64,000 nt of DNA from Cellulomonas alba (GTDB lineage Bacteria; Actinomycetota; Actinomycetes; Actinomycetales; Cellulomonadaceae), in the NCBI RefSeq assembly GCF_030362835.1, contig NZ_JAUCGQ010000001.1, positions 1,033,461 to 1,097,460 on the forward strand, written 5' to 3'. A model generated the notes under the pieces. The model worked only from the letters and a program-made list of their open reading frames with translations. It searched no databases and was not told where the DNA came from. Of the stretch, positions 37,541 through 45,796 are shown piece after piece (position 1 is the stretch's first letter; each line of letters begins with the position of its first letter). A program made the translations under genes and the position numbers.

Positions 37541-37747
37541 ATGTCCGAACAGCTGATGGCCGCCGCGGCGGCCGAGAACCCGGCGGACGGCCTGCGCGCC
37601 GTCCGATCGCTCCGGGCGCTGGCCGACCGGCTCGAGGAGCTGCACGTGCAGCGTGCTCGGCGCCTCGGCTGGTCCTGGCAGCAGCTCGCCGAGGCGCTCG
37701 GCGTCACGAAGCAGGCCGTCCACAAGAAGTACGGGAAGAGGTACTGA
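37541..37747 (+). CDS. Small HTH protein, probable autoregulator
   Basis: A 68-residue protein. The second half is a helix-turn-helix: RRLGWSWQQLAEALGVTKQAVHKKYGKRY. The first half is helical (NPADGLRAVRSLRALADRLEELHVQ) and could dimerise it. It lies two bases ahead of the Clp-N-domain gene, a pairing seen in other actinobacteria. Two matching palindromes cover its promoter, so self-repression is likely. The short length is complete for this type. Confidence 0.85.
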   Translation: MSEQLMAAAAAENPADGLRAVRSLRALADRLEELHVQRARRLGWSWQQLAEALGVTKQAVHKKYGKRY

Positions 37748-37749
37748 CG

Positions 37750-38304
37750 ATGTTCGAGCGATTCACGCACGATGCCCGTGCGGCCGTCACGTACGCCGAG
37801 GCCCAGGCGCAGGTCGACGGGGCCGACCACGTCGGCACGGAGCGGGTCCTCCTCGGCATGACCATCGAGCCGTCCTCCGTCGCGGCGCGCGCGCTGGCGG
37901 AGCTCGGCGTCGACCGCGACCGGGTCGTGGCCGCGGTGCGGGCGCTGCCGAGCGACAGCATCGACGCCGAGGCGCTCGCCGGGCTCGGCATCGACCTCGA
38001 GGCGGTCCGCACGAGCGCGGAGCGGACTTTCGGCGAGGGAGCGCTCGACGACCTCGCGCCGCGGGCCGGGCGCCGGCGCAAGCCCCTCGCGCACGTGCCT
38101 TTCGACCCGAGCTCGAAGAAGCTGCTCGAGCTCGCGCTCCGCGAGGCCATCCGGGTGCGGCACAACCGCATCGACTCGGGCCACCTGCTGCTGGCCGTGA
38201 CGCGGATGCCCGACTGCGGCGCCTACCGCGCGCTCTGGGACACCGGGGTCAGCGCCGAGGCCGTCCGGGGCGCCGTCGAGCGGGTCTGGGCGGCCGCCGC
38301 CTGA
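37750..38304 (+). CDS. Clp N-terminal-domain protein without ATPase
   Basis: A 184-residue protein of two Clp-N repeats: MFERFTHDARAAVTYAEAQ with GTERVLLGM in the first, and KLLELALREAIRVRHNRIDSGHLLLAV in the second. It lacks any AAA+ module, so it resembles the substrate- or adaptor-binding head of ClpC/ClpA only. It may deliver proteins to, or decoy, the Clp machinery. It is co-transcribed with the HTH gene upstream. Confidence 0.85.
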   Translation: MFERFTHDARAAVTYAEAQAQVDGADHVGTERVLLGMTIEPSSVAARALAELGVDRDRVVAAVRALPSDSIDAEALAGLGIDLEAVRTSAERTFGEGALDDLAPRAGRRRKPLAHVPFDPSSKKLLELALREAIRVRHNRIDSGHLLLAVTRMPDCGAYRALWDTGVSAEAVRGAVERVWAAAA

Positions 38305-38314
38305 CTGTGACCGG

Positions 38315-38369
38315 CCGGCGGGCGTCGGCCCACTCCCGCCGCGGACGCGAGTGGGCCGACGCCCGCCGG
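38315..38369. terminator. Very strong bidirectional terminator
   Basis: A 21-bp perfect stem (38315-38335 with 38349-38369) and 13-base loop, between convergent genes. Confidence 0.85.
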
Positions 38370-38397
38370 GCACGATCGCCCTCCCGCACCGGACGTG

Positions 38398-40401
38398 TCA
38401 GGAGACCGACATCGTCGCGAACGCGTCCTTGAGCATCTCGGCGTACGGACCGATGCCCGCCATCGACGGGTGGGTGCGGTCGGAGTGCAGCCACGACGGG
38501 TGGGGCGTGACGATCGAGCGCCAGTCCAGCACGCGCGAGTTCGGGTAGCCGGCGCTGAGCTTGACGAGCTCGTGGTTGGCGGACCCCACCCAGTAGCTGA
38601 TGCCGACGACGTTCACGAACACGACCTGACGGTCCGGCCCGATGATCGACATCACCTGCGCGAGCGCGTCCTGCGAGCCCGCGAACTGGAAGCCGCCGTT
38701 GGTGCCGAAGGCGAGCACCACGACGGGTCGCAGCCGCCCCGCGTCCGCCGCGGCCTGCACGACCTTCGGGGCGTCGACCCACTTGCGGATCGGCTTCGCG
38801 TCGATCGCGATGCCCGGGATCTCGTGCAGCACGGCGGGCGCGGCCGCCGAGAGCACCGAGTCGCCGAACGCGATGACGTCGCCGCCCTCCACCGCGCGGC
38901 CTGCCGGATGCCCCGTCGGGGCGCCTGTCGAGCCGGCCGCGGGCGCGCTCGCGCCGCCCGTGGGGCCGGCGCCCGGGTGGGACGCGTGCGCGGTCGGCGG
39001 CGGCGTGGTGTGGGTCGTCGGTGCGGGCTGCTGGCCGGCCTGCTCGATGGCGCGCTCGCCCGCCGCGATCGCCTCCTCGGCGGACGACGTGCCGGGAACC
39101 GTGGCGAGCGCGACGACAGCGCCGACCGCGACGGCCGCGACCGCGCCACCGGCGAGCCGCGGCGGGCGCGCACCGCTCCGCAACGACGCCGCCGCGTCGC
39201 GCGCGACCGCCCGGAAGCCGCGCCGTCGGACCGGTGTCTCGACCCAGCGGTACGACGCGGCAGCGAGCGCGAACGTCAGGCCGACGGCGAGCGCGGTGCC
39301 GAACCACCACGTGCCGGAGCCGGTGGGCGCCACGATCACCGCGCCGACGATCAGCAGCACCGGCCAGTGCCAGAGATAGAGCCCGTACGACCGCTCGCCG
39401 ACCCAGACGACCGGCCGGGCCTCGAGCACGCGCACGTACCCGGGGACGCCGACGGCGCAGCCCGCGACCGCGACCAGGGCGAGCCCCGCGGCGAGCAGCA
39501 GCCCGCCGCGGAAGGTCCACGGGCTCTCGGCCGGCATCACGAGCGCGAGCACCGTGAGGCCCGCGAGGGCCGCGGCCGGCAGCCACGGCGCCCGGCCGAC
39601 GTGGCGCGCCGTGTGCCGTCCGGACCGCCACGCGAACGCGCCGGCGACGCCGATCAGCAGGCCGGCGGCGTGCGTGTCCGTCCCGTAGTAGACACGCGTC
39701 GCCGCGTCCGGTCCGCCGTAGAGCACCGTCATCCACACCGCCGACGTGAGCGCGAGCCCCAGCGCGGCGAGCGCCCGCGCGCGCCACGAGCGCAGCGCGA
39801 CCAGCAGCACCACGAGCGCCACCGGCCACACGAGGTAGAACTGCTCCTCGATCGCGAGCGACCAGAACGGCTGGAACAGCTGCGGCTGCCGCTGCGCGAA
39901 GTAGTCGGTGCCCGCGGCGACCTCGACCCAGTTGGTGAGGAACGTCGCGGCGCCGAGCACCTGGCGCCGCGTGCCGACCAGCAGGTCGGCACTGACGAGC
40001 CGCGCCGCGATCAACGACACCGCGACGACGACCGCGAGCGCGGGCAGGAGCCGCCGCGCGCGGCGCGCCCAGAACTGCGGCAGCGACAGCCGGCCGCTGC
40101 GGTCGGCCTCGCGGAGCAGCAGCGTCGTGATGAGGAACCCGCTGACGACGAAGAAGACGTCGACGCCCACGAACCCGCCGGGCACCCACGTGGGGTTCAC
40201 GTGGTACGCGATGACGGCGAGCACCGCCCACGCGCGCAGGCCGTCCAGGCCGCGGATCCGTCCGTGCGTCCGGTCGTCCGCCGCACGCCCGGCAGGCGCG
40301 ACAACCGGATCGGCACCCGCGCCGTTCACCCAGGCGCCGGGCCCCGTGCCCGGGTAGCCCGCCATACCCGCGCGGGCGCTTCGCCCGTCGACGTCCGCCA
40401 C
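38398..40401 (-). CDS. OafA-type O-acyltransferase with C-terminal SGNH domain
   Basis: A 667-residue membrane enzyme. Residues ~45-390 are the acyltransferase-3 domain with about ten helices, catalytic His in VIAYHVNPTW and conserved FFVVSGFLIT. A linker rich in Pro/Gly/Ala leads to an extracytoplasmic SGNH-like domain with IAFGDSVLSAA and C-terminal SDRTHPSMAG (DxxH). Such fusions O-acetylate cell-surface polysaccharide or peptidoglycan. The GTG at 40401 is chosen because GGAGG is five bases upstream; a GTG at 40428 is possible. Confidence 0.9.
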   Translation of the reverse strand: MADVDGRSARAGMAGYPGTGPGAWVNGAGADPVVAPAGRAADDRTHGRIRGLDGLRAWAVLAVIAYHVNPTWVPGGFVGVDVFFVVSGFLITTLLLREADRSGRLSLPQFWARRARRLLPALAVVVAVSLIAARLVSADLLVGTRRQVLGAATFLTNWVEVAAGTDYFAQRQPQLFQPFWSLAIEEQFYLVWPVALVVLLVALRSWRARALAALGLALTSAVWMTVLYGGPDAATRVYYGTDTHAAGLLIGVAGAFAWRSGRHTARHVGRAPWLPAAALAGLTVLALVMPAESPWTFRGGLLLAAGLALVAVAGCAVGVPGYVRVLEARPVVWVGERSYGLYLWHWPVLLIVGAVIVAPTGSGTWWFGTALAVGLTFALAAASYRWVETPVRRRGFRAVARDAAASLRSGARPPRLAGGAVAAVAVGAVVALATVPGTSSAEEAIAAGERAIEQAGQQPAPTTHTTPPPTAHASHPGAGPTGGASAPAAGSTGAPTGHPAGRAVEGGDVIAFGDSVLSAAAPAVLHEIPGIAIDAKPIRKWVDAPKVVQAAADAGRLRPVVVLAFGTNGGFQFAGSQDALAQVMSIIGPDRQVVFVNVVGISYWVGSANHELVKLSAGYPNSRVLDWRSIVTPHPSWLHSDRTHPSMAGIGPYAEMLKDAFATMSVS

Positions 40402-40511
40402 GCGCACCTCCGCTCGTCCGCCGAGCACCCTCCCTCACGGTACGAACGCGCGCGCGGTCCTCCGTGCCGACATACCGATAACGGAACAACCCGGCAGACG
40501 GGTTGGGACGG

Positions 40512-43049
40512 CTACAGCTTGGTGACGGGCGAGAACCGTAGCAAGAGCCGCTTCTGCCCCTCGGTGCCGAAGTCGACCTTCGCCACGGCGTTCGGCCCCG
40601 CGCCCTCGAGAGCGACGACGGTGCCGAGCCCGTACGCGTCGTGCGTGACGCGGTCGCCGATCGCGAGCTGCGGGATGGCGCCCTCCGCTCGGGGCGTCGC
40701 CGACCCGAACGTCGCACCGGTCTTGGGCAGCTCCGGCCGCTTCTCGCGCTCCGCGCCGCGGGACCCCCCGCCGCGCTGCCCGCCGCCCGACCAGCCCGAA
40801 CCGATCGCGCGCCCGCCGCCGGTGCCGAAGCCCGAGCCCCAGCCGCCGCGCAGCTGCGAGGTGGACGACTCGCGGCGTCGCCAGTCGACGAGCTCGTCCG
40901 GCAGGTCGTCGAGGAACCGGCTCGGTGGGAACTCGTTCGGCACGCCCCACGCGGTCCGGACCGCGGCGCGCGAGATGTAGAGCCGCTCGCGCGCCCGCGT
41001 CAGGCCGACGTACGCGAGGCGACGCTCCTCGGCGAGCTGGTCGACGTCGGACAGCGAGCGCAGGTGCGGGAACGTGCCGTCCTCCATGCCGGTGAGGAAC
41101 ACGACCGGGAACTCGAGGCCCTTCGCGGTGTGCAGCGTCATCAAGGTGATGACGCCGGGCTCCGGCTTGTCGTCCGTGTCCTCGTCGCCGCCGTCGGGCG
41201 CGGGGATCTGGTCGGAGTCCGCGACGAGCGAGACCCGCTCGAGGAAGTCGGCGAGGTCGCCGTCGGGGTCGCTCTGCTCGAACTCGCTCGCCACCGCGTG
41301 CAGCTCGGCGAGGTTCTCGACGCGCGACGCGTCCTGCGGGTCCTCGCTGCCGCGCAGCTCCGCGAGGTAGCCGGAGCGGTCGAGCACCGCGCCGAGCACC
41401 TCGGCCGGGCCTGCGCCCGAGCCGGCGAGGTCGCGCAGCGCCGCCATCATCTCCGCGAAGCCGCGCAGGCCCACGACCGCCCGGGTGCCCAGGCCGGGCA
41501 CCTCGTCGAGCCGCTCGAGCGCCGCGCCGAACGAGATGCGCTCGCGCTCGGCGAAGCTCGCGACCATCGCCTCCGAGCGGTCCCCCAGCCCGCGCTTCGG
41601 CACGTTGAGGATGCGCCGCACGTTGACGTCGTCGTCCGGGTTGGCGATCGCGCGCAGGTACGCGACGGCGTCCTTGATCTCCTTGCGCTCGTAGAACCGC
41701 GTGCCGCCGACGACCTTGTACGGCAGGCCGACGCGGATCAGCACCTCCTCGAGCGCACGCGACTGCGCGTTGGCACGGTAGAAGATCGCGACGTCGCCCG
41801 GGCGCACGCCGGCGCTGTCGCCGAGGCGGTCGATCTCCTCCGCGACGAACCGCGCCTCCTCGTGCTCGGTGTCCGCGACGTACGCGACGATCTGCGCACC
41901 GGCGCCCGAGTCGGTCCACAGCCGCTTCGGCTTGCGACCGGGGTTGCGGCTGATCACCGCGTTGGCGGCCGAGAGGATCGTCTGCGTCGAGCGGTAGTTC
42001 TGCTCGAGCAGGATCGTCGTCGCGTCGGGGTAGTCGGCCTCGAACTCGAGGATGTTGCGGATCGAGGCACCGCGGAACGCGTAGATCGACTGGTCCGCGT
42101 CGCCGACCACGGTGAGATCGCCGCGTGGCAGCTCGTCGCTGCCCGGACCGACCAGCTCGCGGACCAGCACGTACTGCGCGTGGTTGGTGTCCTGGTACTC
42201 GTCGACCAGCACGTGACGGAACCGGCGCCGGTAGTGCTCCGCGACGGCCGGGAACGCCTGCAGCAGGTGGACCGTCGTCATGATCAGGTCGTCGAAGTCG
42301 AGCGCCTGCGCCTGGCGCAACCGCTGCTGGTAGCGCGTGTAGACCTGCGCGAGCGCGGTGTCGAAGTCGTTCGAGCCGCTGCCGGACGTCGCGGCGAACG
42401 CCTCGGGATCCACCAGCTCGTCCTTGAGCGCCGAGATCTTCGCCGCGAGCGCCTTGGCCGGGTACCGCTTGGGGTCGAGGTCAAGCTCGCGCGCCACGAG
42501 CGTCAGGAGGCGCTGCGAGTCGGCCGCGTCGTAGATGGAGAACGACGAGCGCAGCCCGAGCGTCTGCGCCTCGCGCCGGAGGATGCGCACGCACGCGGAG
42601 TGGAACGTCGAGACCCACATGCGACCGGCCGCAGGCCCGACGAGGTTCTCGACGCGCTCGCGCATCTCGGCCGCGGCCTTGTTGGTGAACGTGATGGCCA
42701 GGATCTCGCCCGCGCGGGCACGGTGCGTGGCGAGCAGGTAGCCGATGCGGTGCGTCAGCACGCGCGTCTTGCCCGACCCGGCGCCCGCGACGATGAGCAG
42801 CGGGCCGCCCTGGTGCACGACCGCCTCGCGCTGCTCCGGGTTGAGCCCCTCGAGCAGCGCCGCGGCGCGCGCCTCGGCGGCAGCGCGGCGCTCCTCGAGC
42901 GCGGCGTCCGGCTCGGCCTCGTCACCGCGCGGCGGGACGACGGCGGGCAGGCTCGACGGCTCGGACGAGCGCGCGGCCCGGCTCCCCGGGGCGTTCGGCG
43001 GCACTCTGGACGGGACGGGCAGCGACAGGTTCTCGAACAACGACGTCAT
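40512..43049 (-). CDS. pcrA: ATP-dependent DNA helicase PcrA/UvrD
   Basis: An 845-residue superfamily 1A 3'-5' helicase for repair and replication-transcription conflict. Motif I is IVAGAGSGKTRVLTHR, motif II VDEYQDTNHAQY, motif III GDADQSIYAFRGA; motif V includes LMTLHTAKGLEFPVVF and motif VI VGLTRARERLYIS. The C-terminal Tudor-like domain that binds RNA polymerase is present (GDRVTHDAYGLGTVVALEG). The first ~75 residues form an actinobacterial extension. The ATG at 43049 is preferred over one at 43082 because TAGGCT lies ten bases upstream. Confidence 0.96.
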   Translation of the reverse strand: MTSLFENLSLPVPSRVPPNAPGSRAARSSEPSSLPAVVPPRGDEAEPDAALEERRAAAEARAAALLEGLNPEQREAVVHQGGPLLIVAGAGSGKTRVLTHRIGYLLATHRARAGEILAITFTNKAAAEMRERVENLVGPAAGRMWVSTFHSACVRILRREAQTLGLRSSFSIYDAADSQRLLTLVARELDLDPKRYPAKALAAKISALKDELVDPEAFAATSGSGSNDFDTALAQVYTRYQQRLRQAQALDFDDLIMTTVHLLQAFPAVAEHYRRRFRHVLVDEYQDTNHAQYVLVRELVGPGSDELPRGDLTVVGDADQSIYAFRGASIRNILEFEADYPDATTILLEQNYRSTQTILSAANAVISRNPGRKPKRLWTDSGAGAQIVAYVADTEHEEARFVAEEIDRLGDSAGVRPGDVAIFYRANAQSRALEEVLIRVGLPYKVVGGTRFYERKEIKDAVAYLRAIANPDDDVNVRRILNVPKRGLGDRSEAMVASFAERERISFGAALERLDEVPGLGTRAVVGLRGFAEMMAALRDLAGSGAGPAEVLGAVLDRSGYLAELRGSEDPQDASRVENLAELHAVASEFEQSDPDGDLADFLERVSLVADSDQIPAPDGGDEDTDDKPEPGVITLMTLHTAKGLEFPVVFLTGMEDGTFPHLRSLSDVDQLAEERRLAYVGLTRARERLYISRAAVRTAWGVPNEFPPSRFLDDLPDELVDWRRRESSTSQLRGGWGSGFGTGGGRAIGSGWSGGGQRGGGSRGAEREKRPELPKTGATFGSATPRAEGAIPQLAIGDRVTHDAYGLGTVVALEGAGPNAVAKVDFGTEGQKRLLLRFSPVTKL

Positions 43050-43175
43050 GGCACCGCCCAGCCTAGGCGCCGCCACCGACACTCCGGCCGCTCCGCCCAG
43101 GCCCGCTCGGACCCGCGTCGGCGACGGGCTCCCGACGACGGCGTGCGAGGGCGCGAGGTGCTGCGTTGTGGGCCG

Positions 43176-43523
43176 TCAGCGCCAGATGGCGGCGACCGCG
43201 ACGTTGACGACCGTCAGCCCGAGGATCGCGCCGGCGAGCCCGCGCGTCACCTTCTCGGGCCGGCGGGTGCCGTAGACGATCAGGCCCGTGACGACGAGCG
43301 CGATGACGAGCTTGACGGCGATCTTCGCGTTGTTCGGGTCGCGCAGCTCGTCGCTCGCCTGGGCGAGGCCGACCATCGCGATGCCCGTGACGAGCGCGGT
43401 CAGGATGCCGTGGAGCGCACCCTTCGGCAGGCGAGCCTCTCGCAGCGTCACGATCGTGCCGCCGAGCACGATGGCCCAGCCCACGAGGTGCAGGAACAGC
43501 AGGATGTCGTACGCGAGCCTCAT
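43176..43523 (-). CDS. Small three- to four-TM membrane protein
   Basis: A 115-residue hydrophobic protein (LAYDILLFLHLVGWAIVLGG at the start, then ALVTGIAMVGLAQ, AKIAVKLVIALVVTGLIVY and GLAGAILGLTVVNVAVA). It resembles short integral membrane proteins with a conserved first-helix His. Function unknown. The ATG at 43523 has TACGAT seven bases upstream. Confidence 0.75.
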   Translation of the reverse strand: MRLAYDILLFLHLVGWAIVLGGTIVTLREARLPKGALHGILTALVTGIAMVGLAQASDELRDPNNAKIAVKLVIALVVTGLIVYGTRRPEKVTRGLAGAILGLTVVNVAVAAIWR

Positions 43524-43530
43524 GGCGAGG

Positions 43531-43536
43531 ATCGTA
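43531..43536 (-). promoter_or_regulatory. -10 box TACGAT, leaderless membrane gene
   Basis: TACGAT on the minus strand, seven bases (CCTCGCC) before the ATG at 43523, matching the mrp-like gene in hexamer and spacing. Confidence 0.6.
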
Positions 43537-43573
43537 GCCGCCAGAGCGCTTTGCTGACGAACCGTCAGAAACG

Positions 43574-44239
43574 TCAGAGCAGCCGACGCGCGGCGGCCCA
43601 ACGCGTCAGCTCGTGGCGCGACGAGAGCTGCAGCTTGCGCAGCACCGCGGACACGTGGGTCTCGACCGTCTTGATCGAGATGAACAGCTCGGAGGCGACC
43701 TCGCGGTAGGAGTAGCCGCGCGCGATCAGGCGCATCACCTCGCGCTCGCGCGCCGACAGGCGGTCGAGCTCGTCGTCCCCGGTCGCCACGTCGCCCGCCG
43801 CGGTGCCGAACGCATCGAGCACGAAGCCCGCGAGCCGAGGCGAGAACACGGCGTCCCCGCCCGCCACGCGGAGCACTGCGTCGGAGAGCGCGGGGCCGTC
43901 GATGGCCTTCGTGACGTAGCCGCGGGCGCCCGCGCGGATCACGGCGACGACGTCCTCCGCGGCGTCCGAGACCGAGAGCGCGAGGAAGCGCACGTCGGAG
44001 CCGACGTCGGTGCACAGCCGCAGCACCTCGGCGCCTCCGCCGCCGTCGCCGCCCGGCAGGTGCACGTCGAGCAGCACCACCGGCGGGCGCAGCTCGTGCA
44101 CGACGCGGACGGCGGACTCCACCGAGTCGGCCTCGCCGACCACGCGGACGCGGGCGTCGAGCGACGCGCGCACGCCGGTGCGGAACATGTGGTGGTCGTC
44201 GACGAGCACCACGTCGACGACCTGCTGGTCCTGCGTCAC
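43574..44239 (-). CDS. NarL/LuxR-family response regulator
   Basis: A 221-residue regulator. The receiver domain has acidic pocket VVLVDDHHMF and phospho-Asp in PVVLLDVHLPG. The C-terminal LuxR HTH reads LSAREREVMRLIARGYSYREVASELF and SIKTVETHVSAVLRKL. The GTG overlaps the histidine kinase stop by 4 bp, so the pair is coupled. With a PspC-bearing kinase, it probably controls an envelope or membrane-stress response. Confidence 0.93.
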   Translation of the reverse strand: MTQDQQVVDVVLVDDHHMFRTGVRASLDARVRVVGEADSVESAVRVVHELRPPVVLLDVHLPGGDGGGGAEVLRLCTDVGSDVRFLALSVSDAAEDVVAVIRAGARGYVTKAIDGPALSDAVLRVAGGDAVFSPRLAGFVLDAFGTAAGDVATGDDELDRLSAREREVMRLIARGYSYREVASELFISIKTVETHVSAVLRKLQLSSRHELTRWAAARRLL

Positions 44240-45627
44240 GCGTCCTCCTGGGTCGTGGTGGTGGTCGGCGTCTCGGCGGGCGGCGTCTCGGCGGCCGGCG
44301 TCGAAGGGGACCCCGGCGCGGCGCGGCACGGCACGACGAGGTGCACCTCGGTGCCGCGCTCCGGCGAGCTCGTCACGGTCGCGGTGCCTCCTCGACGGCG
44401 CACGCGCCCGATGATCGACTCGCGGACGCCGAACCGGTCCGGGCCGACGGCGTCGACGTCGAAGCCGTCGCCGTGGTCGCGGACGAACACCTCGACCTGG
44501 TCCGGACCCACCTCGAGGTAGAGCGAGACGGGCGCCCGGCCGTGCACCACGGCGTTGACGAGCGCCTCGCGCGTCGCCTGCAGCAGGGCCCCGGTGTCCG
44601 CGTCGGGAACACGGTCGCCCACCACCACCGCGTCGACCGCGACCGCGCCGCCGTCGCGGCCCGTGCGGGAGTCCTCCACCTCGGCCACGAGAGCGCGCAG
44701 CGCCGCCGCGAGCGACGTGCCCGGCGCCGGGCGGTCGTCGTACAGCCACTCGCGCAGCTCGCGCTCCTGGGCCCGCGCCATGCGCGCGACCTCGGTCGGC
44801 TGGTCGGCGTGCGCGCGGATCAGCGCGAGCGTCTGGAGCACCGAGTCGTGCAGGTGGGCCGCGATGTCGGCGCGCTCCGACTCGCGCGCCCGAGCCGCTC
44901 GCTCGTCCCCCAGCTCGTTCACGAGCCGCAGCCACCACGGCGCGAGCACGAGCGCGACGCCCGCGAGCATCGCGAGCGCCGCGACCACGGACTGCACGAG
45001 CGTCGCGGCGTCGACCCCGCGGCCGGCGGCCTGCCCGACGAGCAGCAGGAGCCCGACGCCGGCGAGCACGATGCCGCCCAGCACGCGCAGCAGCCCGACG
45101 GGGGTGCGTCCACCGGCCCGGTCGCGCAGCCGGCCGCGGGCGGTCGCGTCGAGCTGGCTCCACGCCAGCGCGAGGCCCGCCAGCAGCACGAGCACCGGCA
45201 GCACCCAGCCGACGCCGACGTCGACGCCCGACCGCGCCGCCACGAGCACCGCCGCCACCGCGACGAGCAGCACCCCGACGGCGACGTCGGTCACGGGCCA
45301 GCGCCGCACGGGAGCGTCGGGCTGCCGGCGCGCGAGGCGGCTGAGCGCGCTCGGACGGCTCTCGTGCGCCGCGTCCGCGGGGTCGCCCGACGGGACGCAC
45401 ACCCACCAGAACAGGTAGAGCACCGGGCCGGCGCCGCCGAGCGGCGTCAGGATCACGAACGCCGCGCGGACCAGCGGCACCGGCACCGCGAGGTGCGCGG
45501 CCACGCCGGCGGCGACACCGCCGAACCAGCGGCCGCGGGTCGGCCGCCGCAGCGGCAGCCGCGTCCGCACCCCGGGCACGGTGGGGGCACCGGGCGGCGG
45601 GCCGGGAACGGGCCAGGACGCGGTCAC
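44236..45627 (-). CDS. PspC-domain sensor histidine kinase
   Basis: A 463-residue kinase. The PspC domain lies at about 20-85 (RPTRGRWFGGVAAGVAAHLAV), with four further membrane helices to ~235. The HisKA_3 box is ERADIAAHLHDSVLQTLALI with the phospho-His. The HATPase domain has REALVNAVVHG (N box) and VRDHGDGFDVDAV (G1). It is coupled to the response regulator gene and divergent from a second PspC protein. The input is likely membrane stress sensed through PspC. The GTG at 45627 has GACGAT six bases upstream. Confidence 0.92.
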   Translation of the reverse strand: MTASWPVPGPPPGAPTVPGVRTRLPLRRPTRGRWFGGVAAGVAAHLAVPVPLVRAAFVILTPLGGAGPVLYLFWWVCVPSGDPADAAHESRPSALSRLARRQPDAPVRRWPVTDVAVGVLLVAVAAVLVAARSGVDVGVGWVLPVLVLLAGLALAWSQLDATARGRLRDRAGGRTPVGLLRVLGGIVLAGVGLLLLVGQAAGRGVDAATLVQSVVAALAMLAGVALVLAPWWLRLVNELGDERAARARESERADIAAHLHDSVLQTLALIRAHADQPTEVARMARAQERELREWLYDDRPAPGTSLAAALRALVAEVEDSRTGRDGGAVAVDAVVVGDRVPDADTGALLQATREALVNAVVHGRAPVSLYLEVGPDQVEVFVRDHGDGFDVDAVGPDRFGVRESIIGRVRRRGGTATVTSSPERGTEVHLVVPCRAAPGSPSTPAAETPPAETPTTTTTQEDA

Positions 45628-45633
45628 GCAGCG

Positions 45634-45639
45634 ATCGTC
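45634..45639 (-). promoter_or_regulatory. GACGAT -10-like box for PspC kinase operon
   Basis: GACGAT on the minus strand, six bases from the GTG at 45627. It mirrors the box of the divergent gene. Confidence 0.5.
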
Positions 45640-45687
45640 ACACGTCGGAGCGCCCGCGGATGCCGATCTCGGCCGCGAGGACGTCCG

Positions 45688-45750
45688 TTCAGGGGTCGGT
45701 TCAGGGGCGGCACCGGACCGCGGGGGCACGGGTTCAGGGTCGGTTCAGGG
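45688..45750. promoter_or_regulatory. Four TTCAGGG direct repeats in divergent promoter
   Basis: TTCAGGG begins at 45688, 45700, 45733 and 45744. The pairs have 12- and 11-bp periods and lie about 45 bp apart. They sit between the two PspC genes and are candidates for binding of the linked response regulator. Confidence 0.55.
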
Positions 45751-45784
45751 TCGGCTCCCGATGCGCCCGGGCCGAGCCGGCCGC

Positions 45785-45790
45785 GACGAT
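45785..45790 (+). promoter_or_regulatory. GACGAT -10-like box for PspC membrane gene
   Basis: GACGAT, six bases (CGAGCC), ATG at 45797. Confidence 0.5.
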
Positions 45791-45796
45791 CGAGCC

